Below, piece by piece: positions 12,765 to 24,721 of a DNA stretch of 64,000 nt. The first letter of the stretch is position 1; each line of letters starts with the position of its first letter. The DNA is from Epiperipatus broadwayi (taxonomy: Eukaryota; Onychophora; Udeonychophora; Euonychophora; Peripatidae). Made by a program: the position numbers and the translations under genes. The notes below the pieces were generated by a model that saw nothing but the letters and a program-made list of their open reading frames with translations, ran no database searches and was not told the origin of the DNA. The stretch spans positions 62,001 to 126,000 of the forward strand of contig JAQFVV010001007.1 of assembly GCA_028023455.1 (NCBI GenBank). Reading direction: 5' to 3'.

Positions 12765-14342
12765 TATTAAACATACAAAATTACTGTATATATGAATAAT
12801 TTATATACCATATAACATAGAGCATAAATGATTTCAATATTATATTATTTATAATTTATATATTACACACACACACCAATATAAACACAAATTAACAAAT
12901 TATACATATAAATTATATCAATAAATTTAAAATATTAAAAAAATTTAAAAAAATCTACTTACGATATATATTCTGCGATTACGTTGACATCCCATTATAA
13001 GCCTTGAATGCAAATGATCTTTGTATTTTTAATCCATTTCACTATATAATCAGACTGTTTACAATTTTATGCTTTTATAACTTCATGTGACCAAAATATA
13101 AAAAAATTAAATCCTCCTGTTTAAAAAAAATTCATAAAAAATTCAAATTTCTTCTGATTTCAATCGAAAGATGGCATTCAAAAGATATTTTTATGATGGA
13201 TTGAATGCCTGTATTTCTGTTGACATCATACTTATAGTTTTTATTTAATTTAAAAAAGAAAATGAAATTTCAACCAATCAACTATGATACACGACTGACA
13301 TGTTGTTGTGAGCCAAATCATTAAAACAATAATCAATAAATTCATTAATTATAAATAAAAATAATAATACAATGAAAGGTGCAGATAAATATTGTACATT
13401 ACAAGTAGATCATTTTCATTTTAACTATTGAAAAATCTCAAATATAATTTCCATGGATTGAAAAATAAAATAAATAAATAAATGATTTAACATGGTTTAA
13501 AAATATATGAATTCATTAATCATATTGAATAAACAATAGCATGTCTCATAATACAAAGTATCCAATCATTAATCAATCAATAAATATTATTTTACTTTTG
13601 ACAAAATATAAATAAAAGTTAGATGTATTTGCATTATGTACACACACATATATATTCTAATATATTTTAATTATTCTCAGAATCTCATTATAGAATAAAC
13701 CAATATATTGAAGTTAAAAATGTGAATAAAACATTTGAAAATTCCAGTTTTTTTTTCTGACTGTAAAACAAATGTTTTATGATTGACATAATAAAATGAC
13801 AAAAAATATATACCTATAATGTTTGTCATCTGGAGAATTTTTCCTCTGAACAGGCAGTGTATTTTTTTCTCTTTAGTTGTCTAACTTATTTAATAGTTGC
13901 TTACCTTTAAGACAAATCGATATAACAGAAATTAAAATCTTTATCTTATATAGTAAAGAAAAATAAATTTTTGTAAACTCAAAGTTAATGTTTGGAATAA
14001 TATATATATATATGTGTGTGTGATGAAGCGTGACTTTTTTAAGAACGAAAGCACATTTTTTTTTTTATGTTTTTATTTCACTTGCCACAACAATTTTTAC
14101 ATAATAGCACCTAATAATATATATATATTACATAAAAATTTCATTAGAATGCATTAGTGAAGATCATTCTTTCATTATATATAAAACAATTCAACTGTTA
14201 GTAAAAAAAATAATTGAAAATTAATTTTTTAAATTGAATTTTAATTAAAGCTTTTGAAAGTTTTAGTGAATTTTTCTAGAGAAGCACTCATTCTGTTCAA
14301 TACATGGATACTTTGTCCTTAATATATATATATCAAGTTATT
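12765..14342. other. AT-rich stretch, nothing recognised
   Basis: Microsatellite runs (CA/TA near 12860 and 13640, AT/GT near 14005) and no coding signal. Confidence 0.5.
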
Positions 14343-14440
14343 TGTTTGAGTTTGTTGGTATTTCAATATATAACATCATATAGCAGACAGATCAAAGTGG
14401 TATCATTTTGATCTGGCTATTTTGAAATACGAACTCTAAT
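14343..14440. repeat. Small palindromic hairpin element
   Basis: Arms GTTGGTATTTCAA and TTTTGAAATAC pair, with a second pairing block AGACAGATCAAA / TTTTGATCTG nearer the centre. This is an imperfect inverted repeat of roughly 35-40 bp per arm, of MITE-like design. No protein is encoded. Confidence 0.5.
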
Positions 14441-15043
14441 GTATTTTATATATTAGTTCATAGAGGGCAGTACTGGATTTCTTAACCATATGGGTTGATT
14501 TAATGCTTAATATATATATATGTTACTCACCAACTTCTTCCTTCTGTGCTTATACATATATAGAATAGGCCTCATACATGGTCAATATATATATAAGAAA
14601 CAGAAGAATTCTTTGTTTCTGTGCATCAATGCATACATAAAGTAGTGTTTGAATAAAATATAGTACAAAAATCTCATAACTAGTAGGCTGGCTTCCTACA
14701 GTATATTGTCTTGGGTAGCATATATATAAAAAAAAACGTTATCCCCTATCAACTCTGTTCACCAATAATTTTAAACTTCACTCAAGCAAGTAATCTGCTT
14801 CCCTTATAATGAGCTATGAAACCATTGGGAACATGTTTATTTTATACTTCTCTGGGATTTCAAACCTGTCCAATATGAAGATTAGCAGCAAGTTAACTTT
14901 CTATACATTTTAATTACATTCTATCTAAAAGCCATCATTTAAATTGAGCCCATTATTTATAGATAAACAAAAGTTGATTTTTTTAATTAATTCAAGCAAG
15001 ATAGCAACTAAATTAACATTATTTTATCCTTTAATTTACATTT

Positions 15044-15257
15044 ATTAACATCAATTATAATACACTAAAGATCAGCCTTTCAAGCTAATGTACATGTGCT
15101 TTATCTTGTGTTGGAAATGAAAGTATTCATTTATTAGTAATAACATTCGTAAAAAGCGTAAAAAGCGCATGTATGTTAGCTTGAAAGGCTGATCTTTAGT
15201 GTATTACAATTTATAAACATAGCGCTATATAAATAAATGCCTCATTAACATCAATTA
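15044..15257. mobile_element. Palindromic insertion with 14-bp target duplication
   Basis: The direct repeat ATTAACATCAATTA at 15044-15057 and 15244-15257 brackets a 186-bp insert. Inside, 15058-15100 and 15165-15207 form a near-perfect 43-bp inverted repeat (AAGATCAGCCTTTCAAGCTA arm). A non-palindromic tail of about 36 bp follows. The loop region resembles 17810-17890 (CTTGTGTTGGAAA, GTATTCATT). A target duplication of this length favours retrotransposition over most DNA transposons. Confidence 0.7.
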
Positions 15258-15943
15258 GTTAAACATTTTTAATCATTTAATTAAAACAGGTTATAGAATT
15301 AACTCTATAATGAAAGTCTATTACAGAAAACATTCTAGTTTTAGACAAAACATTTTATTTCATGGTCAAACTAAAAACTTTTACATTTATGTCAAAATCA
15401 AATAAAATATTAGTATTCATATAAAGATCGTTTTTTATATTTGATTTTAAATAATTTATAACATATCAAAATTTAAAGAAATAATATTTGATCAATGACT
15501 ATTTAAATCATTCTAGGCTTTACTTTAAATAATTATATATAATTTCTCTATATCATTTCTACTTTTCCTTTTAAAAAAGATGTAAATATGCACACACCTA
15601 TTACATTGTGTGTTGTGAGAACAATCTGCCTTGATATATATATAAATTTTAAATCCTAATAACAATACAAAATAAATACACAACTATTAGTTATTTAAAT
15701 TGGACATACCATCAATTACATATCATATGGCAAAAACATATGTTAAAATATGTTTTTGTCCACATATATTTACTTCATAATGATTACAATTCAAGTAAGC
15801 AAAAGTATTTCTGTATTTATTTTTTAACATTTATTGGAATTTAAATTTATTACATATAGCATATTTTTAGCAGGTAACTTATTATTTTATATATGATATC
15901 AATAATACTGCGCTAACCCGCTTAGGTTAGAGAAGTTTAATAT
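15258..15943. other. AT-rich stretch, nothing recognised
   Basis: No gene or repeat boundary seen. Confidence 0.5.
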
Positions 15944-16040
15944 TTTTCTCATGCATCATAGTATCAGCCAGGAAGCGAACCCGCTATCCCGGGACAACTG
16001 CTTGCAAGACAGCTGTCGCTAACCTCTCGACCACCAATTG
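15944..16040 (-). mobile_element. tRNA-Gly-type SINE
   Basis: On the minus strand: TTGGTGGTCGAGAGG, then AGCTGTCTTGCAAGCAG, CCCGGG, a GGGTTCGCTTCC B box, and a CATGAG-A-rich end. The first acceptor bases are replaced by flank, so it is slightly 5'-truncated. Confidence 0.78.
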
Positions 16041-17384
16041 TAAAAATTATATGTTTATCTGTGCTAAGCACATTCGACGTTCCTGGACTTCATATTCATA
16101 GCCAAATGCAGACGATAGTAATGAGATGTATTCTAATTTATGCAAATTAGTTAGCTGTTAGTTGTGTCACACGTCTTGGCATTTTATTTTGTTTAAATTA
16201 ATTAGTCCATCTTTTTGAAAATGGTGAAACAGGTGTCGTTTCTGTTTATTTAATGATAATTGAATTGATAATCATCCTGTGCAATAATCATATTTACCCA
16301 TCATCATTTTTTCATCTGCTTACTCAAATATATGACTTTAGATTAGATAACAAAAATTAAAAAAAACAAAACAAATGTACTATTGGAAAAAATCATCATA
16401 AAATCATTATTTTTTATCAAAGAGAAATGAAAAAATTACATTTTCTGAAAGGAAAATGGAAGATGAATTGAATGATATAATGTGACAATGTGTAGTGTAT
16501 ACAGTTTTCATGTTATCTTAAATTGAAGCCAACATTTGCTAATTTTAAAAAAAGTCCTTTATGCACACCACATAGTGATGATTAAAACTGACAATGTATT
16601 TTAAGTAGAGATAATCATATGACTCATTAATTTGTCTTTCATTAAAATATTTAACAAAAATATCTGATTGTTTCTCTTTTAATAATATATAATAAAGTGA
16701 AATGAAATACAAACTATAAGTACAGGTAAGTCATTTAAATTATGAATACAATTGGAAAAATATATTCAAAACTTTTTCTTCTAAAAATATTATTACTTAA
16801 ATAACTTAGACTTAGAAAGGACAATATTTTATGTCTCATGTACCAATACACCATACATCTGTTGTGCTACTATTCAATTTTTGTATAAAATAAATTAATA
16901 TAGATAAAATAATATTTAGTGTTTTATACACATTCATGGTTTACATGATTATTTTTTATGAAAGGAAAGATATCAAATTTTTTTATATAAATTTTAAAAT
17001 AATTTTTACGTTAAAAATTTCTTTTTTAAAACCTGCTAAGTTATACTATTTTACACATACTACTAATAATATTTAAAATTTGATTCTAATTTAGAAAAGA
17101 ATTCAGAAGAAAATTATATTCTCATAGAAAAAGCTTATTTTTACCTTAAAAAAATATGTCTTTAAATATAGCATGTGTTGAATGAATATCTCTCTTAAAA
17201 AAACCTTCCTAAAAAGTGAGACTGGGCAAATCAAAAGGAAATACATATTTGGATAATGAACTCCACTGTAATTATTTTTAAAGAAAAAAAAGGAATACCA
17301 TTAATACTTACTTAATTTGATAATGTAAATATTTAATTTATATAGCACAAAGTTTTTTTATAAATTATAATAATAATTGTAGCT
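16041..17384. other. AT-rich stretch, no gene seen
   Basis: No feature supported on either strand. Confidence 0.5.
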
Positions 17385-17893
17385 CACTCCACTGCACGTT
17401 ACAGATTAAATGCTAATTATAATGAATACTCTCCTTTCCAAACACAAGACAAAGTCTTTTTTTAAAAAATAGAATGGATCCACTCTATCTTTTTCACCCA
17501 AACTATATGTATAGGCAAATCTGAAGCATTCGAAACTGAGAGCATGAAGATTTAATTAATCACTTTAAATTATTTATCATATGCTTTTTGCTGATGATGT
17601 TTGTGAAATTTTTACTATTTATGATATGTCATTATTAAATGAAAACATTAAACATATGTAAATATTTAATTTATATAGCATGATGTTTTTTTATAAATTA
17701 TAATAATAACTGCAGCTTACTCAACTGCACATGTGCTTTACAGATGCTTCAGATTTGCCTATACATATAGTTTGGGTGGAAAAGATAGAATGGATCCATA
17801 CTATCTTTTAAAAATACTTTATCTTGTGTTTGGAAAGGAGAGTATTCATTATAATTAGCATTTGATCTGTAAAGCACATGTGCAGTGGAGTAA
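17385..17893. repeat. Large inverted repeat, ~145-bp arms
   Basis: The left arm (about 17390-17530) and right arm (about 17742-17893) are reverse complements over most of their length. Shared blocks include AGAATGGATCC, CTTTCCAAACACAAGA and TATATGTATAGGCAAATCTG. A third element at 17650-17735 repeats the sequence just left of the first arm in direct orientation. This gives a tandem-plus-inverted structure. The GAAGCAT...GAGAGCATGAAG segment relates it to dispersed family C. Confidence 0.65.
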
Positions 17894-18000
17894 GCGACAA
17901 TTATTATTTTGATAATGCATCTCTTTAAAAAGGCAAAAATATGGTGTAAGTGACAATTATTATTTTGATAATGCATCTCTTTAAAAAGGCAAAAATATTA
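17891..18000. repeat. Tandem duplication, 56-bp period
   Basis: TAAGYGACAATTATTATTTT begins at 17891 and again at 17947. The two units are nearly identical through GGCAAAAAT. Confidence 0.85.
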
Positions 18001-19070
18001 CTTTCTACTTTTTAAAATATCACAATCAAACAGTTATTTACCAACCTTTATTAAAGTAAAAGTGTTTTATTTCCAGTGAATATACAATATAATATATTGA
18101 AATAAATAAAAGTAGTGGAAACATAAAGATGTTTTAGTGGACTATTTAATTAAAGAAAATATTTCAGATCTAAAAATTATAAAAAGTAAAGCTGTATAAA
18201 TATTTAAGAAATTTTTCATTGATAATTGTGTCCGTTGAATTCTTTCAGTCCGATGGACAATTTTAAAAAAATGTTAATCTTAAAAAAGCATTACTGTGTT
18301 ATGATTTTTAAAGAAAAATAAAAAATTAGCATAATTTTTGTATCATATAAATAATTCTGTTATTTAATGTATTTATGATTGCATTGCTATAGAAAATAAT
18401 AATTAAAAGTATTTGGAAAAAAAACTACTATTGATATTTTTTATAAAGAGAAAAATGAATGAAAATATCAGATTTCAACAATAAATTAATTAATATTTCT
18501 TTAGAACAATAATTTATGTCTGAATAAACTATTAATCTCTTTATTACGTTACTTATTCATGCTATGAAGAAATAAAATAAATTCCTCTAGATTATACATT
18601 TTATAAGAATATTTTTGTTAATGAATAAGAATGTATAGATTTTAAAGAATTAAAATAAGATATAGTTTCGGAAGGTGTTCATAGAGGGTGTAGAGGTAAT
18701 GAAAATAAAAAAAAATTAAAAAAATTTTGAAAGTTATTTTGGTTATAGGAGAAGGAGTATAAAAGGTAAAATTAGTTAAAAAAATTAAAAATAAAATAAA
18801 ATTATAAGGATATTATGTTAATATTATTGTTATTGATTAATGTATAATATGTAAGTAATTAAAATAAAAGAAATAAAATGATTAGAATATGAAGAAATAA
18901 ACGTTAAAATATAAAATAAAATTTTATATGAAAGAAGTTAATTGGATAAAGAAGTTTTAGATTGTAAAGATATTAAATGTCCATATTTAAGCTAATAGTT
19001 GGAGTGTTTGAAATTATTTTATATATATATGATTATACATAGGTATTAATTGTATATGTTTAAATGTTGT
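18001..19070. other. AT-rich stretch, nothing recognised
   Basis: Very A-rich purine sequence around 18650-18960. No coding or repeat boundary identified. Confidence 0.5.
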
Positions 19071-19071
19071 A

Positions 19072-19109
19072 GCTCTGATGATGACTGCTGGACAGTTGAA
19101 ACTGTAAGC
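19072..19109 (+). ncRNA. Hammerhead ribozyme motif, intact core
   Basis: CTGATGA at 19075-19081, one bulged T, stem II GACTG/CAGTT around CTGGA (one G-U pair), GAAA at 19098-19101, then CTGTA. GCT just before the core can pair with AGC just after the predicted cleavage site. Stem III (AC/GU) leaves a single loop base, so a monomer would be strained. The downstream text resembles other PLE-derived repeats at 20.7 and 23.2 kb. Confidence 0.55.
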
Positions 19110-19769
19110 AAAAGGAGATAAAATAAATCATGTTAAACTGCATTGTAGAGTGTCAATTAAGGTGCATATGGTTTATTATAAATTATTAATGACACTAATT
19201 TCTGTTGATTGAAGTATAAACAAGATTGCCACATTCTTGTAAGTTAGAATTATTTTCATTAAATGTATCTAATTTGTTTTTTTCTTAATAAATTGATCAT
19301 CCATTAAAAAATTTTGAAAATAAATTATATCTGGTGTTTATTCTTTTTCATTATTTTCGTGTTTCAAAATAAATTAGGTCTGGTGACTTTCTTTTATTGT
19401 ATGCTTATCTTATAAAAATATTTTCAGAATGGTGTGATCCAAATATTGAAATTTACATTTAAATTGTATCTCACTTAATAGATTAGCTGACATTGATTAC
19501 TGAATGAGTGTATCAAAGAGGGTAAAGAAGTAGTAGAATCATAACCATTTATGTAATTTTAGCTGCAAATGCCAGACTAGGTGTGATTCCATTATTTGTA
19601 TGCTTTGAAATTAAATAAATTTACAAGTGGAATTTAATGGCACTAGACTGCTAAAATTTACTCATAAGCATTCACATTAGTAAATATTTTTACTTACTTT
19701 ATTAAATAAAGTGCAGTTAGAAATTAACTGTTAAGATGTCAAAATTCATTCATGAAAATATGATATAAA
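19110..19769. other. AT-rich stretch, repeat flank
   Basis: The sequence after the hammerhead motif (to about 19180) is probably the rest of that element. Nothing else is recognised. Confidence 0.4.
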
Positions 19770-19852
19770 AAGCTTGCAAATAAGTTCTTAACAAACTTTG
19801 CAAAAAAATATCTAATGCCAGACTGGTTAAGAGCTTATTTGCGAGCTCTTTA
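19770..19852. repeat. Short inverted repeat
   Basis: GCTTGCAAATAAG...TCTTAAC (about 19772-19793) pairs with GTTAAGAGCTTATTTGCGAGC (about 19827-19848). Confidence 0.6.
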
Positions 19853-20289
19853 TATACCATTTGTAATACAAGCTTGTTTAAATTAGATCATGTGACATCT
19901 GACTTGATTTTTTGTAATGAAAAATATTATGATCTGATCCTGAAAGAGATTGAGTCCATTATCAGAATCTACCACCCAAAAGGCATTCTTTCTTCTTCCA
20001 TTATATTATTATTGCAATAAATCTTAGATAATTTTATGAGATCTAATTAATCCCATGAATTATATATATGTTTATTTATTTATGAGATTAATTAAGTTAT
20101 GTGACCATGATTATTTTTTAGTGTTTAGATAAGAGTGACTAACACATTCCAATAAAGTGTGATATATCCATATCATTAGACCTGAATCCACATCTTTAAT
20201 AGTTGTTGACATAAAATATATGACATCATCAAATTTTTAAACTAAATCATGGTCAATCCATGCATGTTGGATAAATTTCCTTATAAAAT

Positions 20290-20490
20290 AAATATGTAAA
20301 ATTAAGAGCATGCTAATGAGCTCTAAACAAGCTTTTTTTATTTATAAATGCTACTACAAGAGAAGGCATTCAAATCATTTTTATCTTGGATTGTCCCCAT
20401 CTCCAGACCGGTTTTGACCTATGGGTCTCTTCAGTGAGGAGTTGGGACATTGTTTAGAGCTCATTAGCATGCTCTTAATTTTACATATTT
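20290..20490 (-). mobile_element. Foldback element carrying a hammerhead
   Basis: Arms 20290-20329 and 20451-20490 form an apparently perfect 40-bp inverted repeat (AGAGCATGCTAATGAGCTCT inside each arm). A minus-strand hammerhead lies next to the right arm. After the predicted cleavage site, the minus strand reads TGGAGATGGGG, GATTTGAATG and GCATTTATAAA, which parallels the copy at 52.0 kb. The two belong to one family. Confidence 0.65.
20400..20440 (-). ncRNA. Hammerhead ribozyme motif, one core change
   Basis: Minus strand: stem I TCCTCA / TGGAGA (one mismatch, one G-U), CTGAAGA (tolerated position 7 changed), stem II GACC-CATA-GGTC with no bulge, AAAA in place of GAAA, then CCGGTC. Stem III is ACCGGU, a perfect palindrome. 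G12 is changed to A, so activity is doubtful. Confidence 0.6.
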
Positions 20491-20668
20491 GTAAGTGCAA
20501 GCTATATATAAGTCATGTGACATCTGACTTTTTATTATTCTTATATAATGAAATAAATTATTGTTAAACATTACTTACTTTAATAAATCTTACCATATAA
20601 TACTAAATGGTCCATTCACTGTACTACTGTTACACAATGCTTTATTTACCACTTTTTTTATAATTTAT

Positions 20669-20700
20669 AGTTTTGATTGCCCCAACAATCTTCTTCAGAA
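20669..20700 (-). ncRNA. Hammerhead motif, left arm
   Basis: Minus strand: CTGAAGA, A, GATTGTTGGGGCAATC (stem GATTG/CAATC), AAAA, CTATA. The GAAA element has decayed to AAAA. Confidence 0.5.
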
Positions 20701-20746
20701 CTTTATATCTCCTAGGAGATTAGAGTTGAGGCTAGTAGATATAAAG

Positions 20747-20785
20747 TTCTGAAGAAGATTGCTGGGACAATCGAAACTGTAAGAA
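20747..20785 (+). ncRNA. Hammerhead motif, right arm
   Basis: CTGAAGA at 20749-20755, a bulged A, perfect 5-bp stem II GATTG/CAATC with loop CTGGGA, GAAA at 20773-20776, CTGTA. Stem II differs from GACTG/CAGTT in related copies by paired changes, which supports a real helix. Confidence 0.6.
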
Positions 20786-20905
20786 AGGGTGGTAAATAAA
20801 GCATTGTGTAACTGTAGTAAAGTGAATGGACAATTTAGTATTATATGGTATACATTTGGCAATGCAATAAGAAAGAGTAGTTATTATACTTCTTTAATAA
20901 ATCTT

Positions 20906-21969
20906 CTGAGACTGCTTTGCTGTCACTACATTTATAATGTTTGGAGTTAAAATTTGTTGATGAAATCAGCAGATAATTTTTGAAATCTGCATCAGTCAAT
21001 ATAAACCTCTTTTTGTTTTTTTTTTGTGTAAATTTTGTGAATAAAAATGATTATTTATATATTGATATTATTTCAAAGTAACTTGCAGGATAATAATATT
21101 CATATCAACATCATTTATATCTTTGAGAAGTTAATTAAATTTTATTTTCAATAAAGTTCCATTTGAATATTACTAGACATCCTTATGATATTTTTTTTAG
21201 CAAAAAGGGATATTTAAATATGATAACGCAATCTTCTTCTTAAGAAAAATCAAGAATGTGATCGTAATAATTTGATTTCAAACGATTCTGCTAATAATTG
21301 GATTTTTTAAAAAAATATTTTATAAAATTAACCCTTTCCTTAACATATCCACTTTGCTTTTTTTTAAAATGCAGAACTTAATCAAATTCTTGTTTTGTAA
21401 TTGAGAATTAAATAATTTTAATTTCAACTTACATATCACATAGTGAGCTAGAAAATAATTTGTTTTTGTGTTGAGGTTTAGATTTAGATTATTGAGATAG
21501 CAAAGATTTGCAGAAAAGTCAATTAGAGGTTACATAAACAATAAAACGATTTGAGTAATAATACATTTTGAACACTATATACAAAATAATATCAAAATAA
21601 GACAATTGGAAGACTATAGACATATATACGAGGAGTTTTGGCACATAGTAAATATAATTTTTTTTATGAACCTTGATATATAAAAATAAATTAATGGATG
21701 TAAAGTAAATAAAGAAATATCTTCATATACTCAAATGAAAACACTTTAGTGTGATCTATATAACTAAATTTAGGTACAAAAGATTAGATACCACTCTTAA
21801 TTTACAAAAGTCTCTCTTATTTCCGTCAATATCCCTAGTATTCAGCAATACATTGTTCAGCTATTATAACAACATTACACTGCATGTTCTTAGGATGTAA
21901 ATCATTTCTGTTTAAATTACATATGATCTCTGCAATATTGAATAAAATTGAAATTACATAATGTTATGT
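20906..21969. other. AT-rich stretch, nothing recognised
   Basis: No gene or repeat identified. Confidence 0.5.
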
Positions 21970-22072
21970 TTGCCAATCAGAACTGAGTAAACATCACATG
22001 ATCACCATTTCTTATGCTTGCTCATAACTCAGTGGCATTATTGTATGAAGAGTTTTGCCTGTTTTAATAACT
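21970..22072 (-). repeat. Fragment of retrozyme-like unit A
   Basis: AACATCACATGATCACCA, TTCTTATGCTTG and TTTTGCCTGTTTTAATAAC match the unit repeated at 43.4-44.6 kb and 61.0-61.7 kb. The hammerhead part is absent. Confidence 0.65.
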
Positions 22073-23054
22073 GATTAAACACTGATTTAAAATAAAATGA
22101 AGATGTAATTAAGCTACTCAAAGACTTTAACAATTACATGATCTTCTTTGGATATGTGATGCTTAATTTTTTTGAAAAGTTTGTATGCTATCACCGAATT
22201 CTTATTATCAAATTGTTTAAACTAGAATTTAAGACCTTGAAGATTTCCATTTCCATCTTTGAGACTGAAATGAAAATGTCACTAATTAATAAAATACAGG
22301 TACTTAAATCATGAGACCAGATGTGATTTTATATAATTTTCAGTAGTTCTCATCAACATTGAAAGATTTTGTATAAGTCTGAAGTTTATATCATTTTTAT
22401 TGCAAAATATGATTAGCTATTTTGGATAATTCTGCAATTTACATGTAAAATATTTTATATGATTTAATTGCAAAATATACTGAAGATTTGAGCTGACATG
22501 ATTAATATATAGTTTACAAGATTATTTAATCAATAGATTGTTAATCAATTGGCATACCAATTATTTATATTGCTTTGTGTCTAATAATAATAATGCATTA
22601 CTGATATTATGGTGGAAAATAATCCATAAAAGGAAATTTACTGCTCAATACTGAAATGTGCCATTAATACATTAGCTTTAAGAGTTTTACAAATAAAAAC
22701 ATTGAATAAATTATCATAGTTTTGAAACGGCTGGGAATATCGATGAGAATGATTTTAATTATCTCACACAAGCAACAATATCTGATTTTAAAACAAGGAG
22801 AATAAGCTTAACTTCTAATGAAATTGGCAAATCATAAGAATAGTTGAAGTAACCATCTAGAGTGGTGATTCTCTATGTACGTATAACTTTTCATATGGTA
22901 ATTGTTAGGGTATAGTTTATGAACCTTGTTTGCTTTAAATATATTATGAGAAAACACTATTGTAGGCAATAACAGAAGAGATACTCTAACATTATTTTTT
23001 AATGAAATTTATGCATTTGCTAAAACATTTTGAGTTATCATAAAAATAAAAATG
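22073..23054. other. AT-rich stretch, nothing recognised
   Basis: No gene or repeat identified. Confidence 0.5.
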
Positions 23055-23119
23055 AATAAAAATGGCTTTCATATACACTTTAATACAACAATTTTTTTTA
23101 AAATAAAACTTCATCTTTC

Positions 23120-23155
23120 TGATAGTTTTGACTTTTCAACAGACTTTCTCAGAGC
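23120..23155 (-). ncRNA. Decayed hammerhead motif, left arm
   Basis: Minus strand CTGAGAA, GTCTGTTGAAAAGTC, AAAACTATC. The core has lost UG at positions 7-8. Confidence 0.4.
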
Positions 23156-23186
23156 TTCTCAAACTTCCCCTGCTTTTGTTTGAGAA

Positions 23187-23224
23187 ACTCTGATGAAGAC
23201 TGCTGAACAGTTGAAACTGTCAGG
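23187..23224 (+). ncRNA. Hammerhead motif, right arm, intact core
   Basis: CTGATGA at 23189-23195, a bulged A, stem II GACTG/CAGTT with loop CTGAA, GAAA at 23212-23215, CTGTC then AGG. Stem I is only two pairs (CT/AG). Stem III could form between two molecules (ACUGU with a central U-U). Confidence 0.55.
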
Positions 23225-23340
23225 AAAATAAAAAAAGTTTTATTAAATAATTTTTTTGCATTAAAGTGTATATGAAAGAAATTACAAGCAATATATATAA
23301 ATATATGAAGAAATGCAAAGAAAGTACTTCTAATAAAAAT

Positions 23341-24719
23341 CATTCCTATTTGAAGGATTAATAAGGGCTAGTGGTATTGACAGTAAAATCATGATCTTAA
23401 TTAATACAAATATGTTACTGTAGTGATTATTAAAAATTGCATTGCATGGGAAATATTTTATGTGAGTTTAAGTCATACTCATTTACCATGTGATTATTTA
23501 TGTTGGAATAGTTTTACCTCTATTAATAATTTTTTTTATTGTATTCAGAAGCAGTTAGGATGCAAAATTTTTCCCAATAAATATAGAATGATTCTTTAAC
23601 TATCAGAAAATCTTATGTATAGATAATAATATAATGAGAGATGTGGCATTCCTCTTTAGTTCCTTGATATTGGGTTTTAAGAATTATTGGTTCATTCAGA
23701 AATGAGATGTTATCATGTTAGATTGATTGGAATAGTTAATCTGCAGTATATTTAATTAATGGATTGTTTTCATTAATAAAAGGTCTACTTTTATGATTAT
23801 TGATACATGTGATGGGTATGTGTTACTGATATTACAACATGTGTTCATGTCCTAAATTTTTGTTTTTATCATTGGTATATAAGTCATTGACTTTGTCCAT
23901 CTTTTTATATCTGTTGCAATCATTTATATCTGCATTAAAATGCAGTGTGACCAATATATAAAACTTTAAGCAGTGGAATAGATAAATTATAATACTGACT
24001 GTAATCAGAGTAGATCACTTAAAATATGGTAAAGAAGATCATTTGATGAATGCTTTTGTGTCATCACAATAGTGACCATCCATGAATTAGTAGCAACTTC
24101 AAAAGCTATATCAGGCATATGTTCTCTTGGTATACTAAATACCTAAACTAAATTGGGAATCCTTTGAAGTCAGAAGGCTATGTAAAGTTCACATTTTTAG
24201 TAGTATAATAGAATATTTTTAGAATTTAAATAATGCTATATTTTCTGCTTGTTCACGTTGTTGCTTTGTTAAGTATTCTAAACCTATGAACAGCTTGGTT
24301 ATGAAGATAGATATGGACATCATTATTTTAATTAAAAATGGTTTGCAATTCAATTAAATAATCAGAGAGAGAGAGAGGTGGCAATAATAATAACTATCTG
24401 ATAAGTTAGCTTTACGCCATACTAATAATCAAAGTAGCGATAAAAACAGTAAATAATTCGCACTAATAACTTTGTCAGCTTTACAAAAAAAAAAAAAAAT
24501 TTAATTTTAGAAGAAACTTTATTCAAGGAAATATATAACTACATATATTTCAGTTTAAAAGCAATATATATATATACACACAGAGATATTTCAGTTTAAA
24601 AGAAAAAAATATAATACAAAACCACAGTAAATATTTTCAATAGCATTCAGTGAATTATACTATTATTAAAAACATTTACAATAAATTAGGAAACAGAAAA
24701 TATATCTCATTAGAGGTTA
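23341..24719. other. AT-rich stretch, nothing recognised
   Basis: A (GA)n run sits near 24366. No gene seen. Confidence 0.5.
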
Positions 24720-24721
24720 TA

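Larger units (their letters stand above)
20578..20905. mobile_element. Foldback HHR retroelement with 14-bp target duplication
   Basis: CTTTAATAAATCTT occurs at 20578-20591 and 20892-20905 and brackets a 300-bp insert. Arms 20591-20709 and 20737-20850 are reverse complements (TACCATATAATACTAAATGG at the outer edge). Each arm has a hammerhead motif at its inner end, close to the centre. The downstream part of each arm contains GGTGGTAAATAAAGCATTGT. No protein is encoded. Confidence 0.78.
23055..23340. mobile_element. Foldback HHR retroelement
   Basis: Left arm 23067-23164 and right arm 23178-23278 are reverse complements: TTCATATACACTTTAAT outside, hammerhead inside. A plus-strand tail (AGCAATATATATAAATATATG, then GAAGAAATGCAAAGAAAGTA) follows the right arm. 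A possible short target duplication AATAAAAAT is at 23055-23063 and 23332-23340. The same arm and tail occur inside the hAT element at 32.5 kb. Confidence 0.7.

Noticed and set aside
17587-17615. CTGATGATG...GTGAAA as a hammerhead
   Set aside because: No stem II fits between CTGATGA and GAAA, and there is no stem I.
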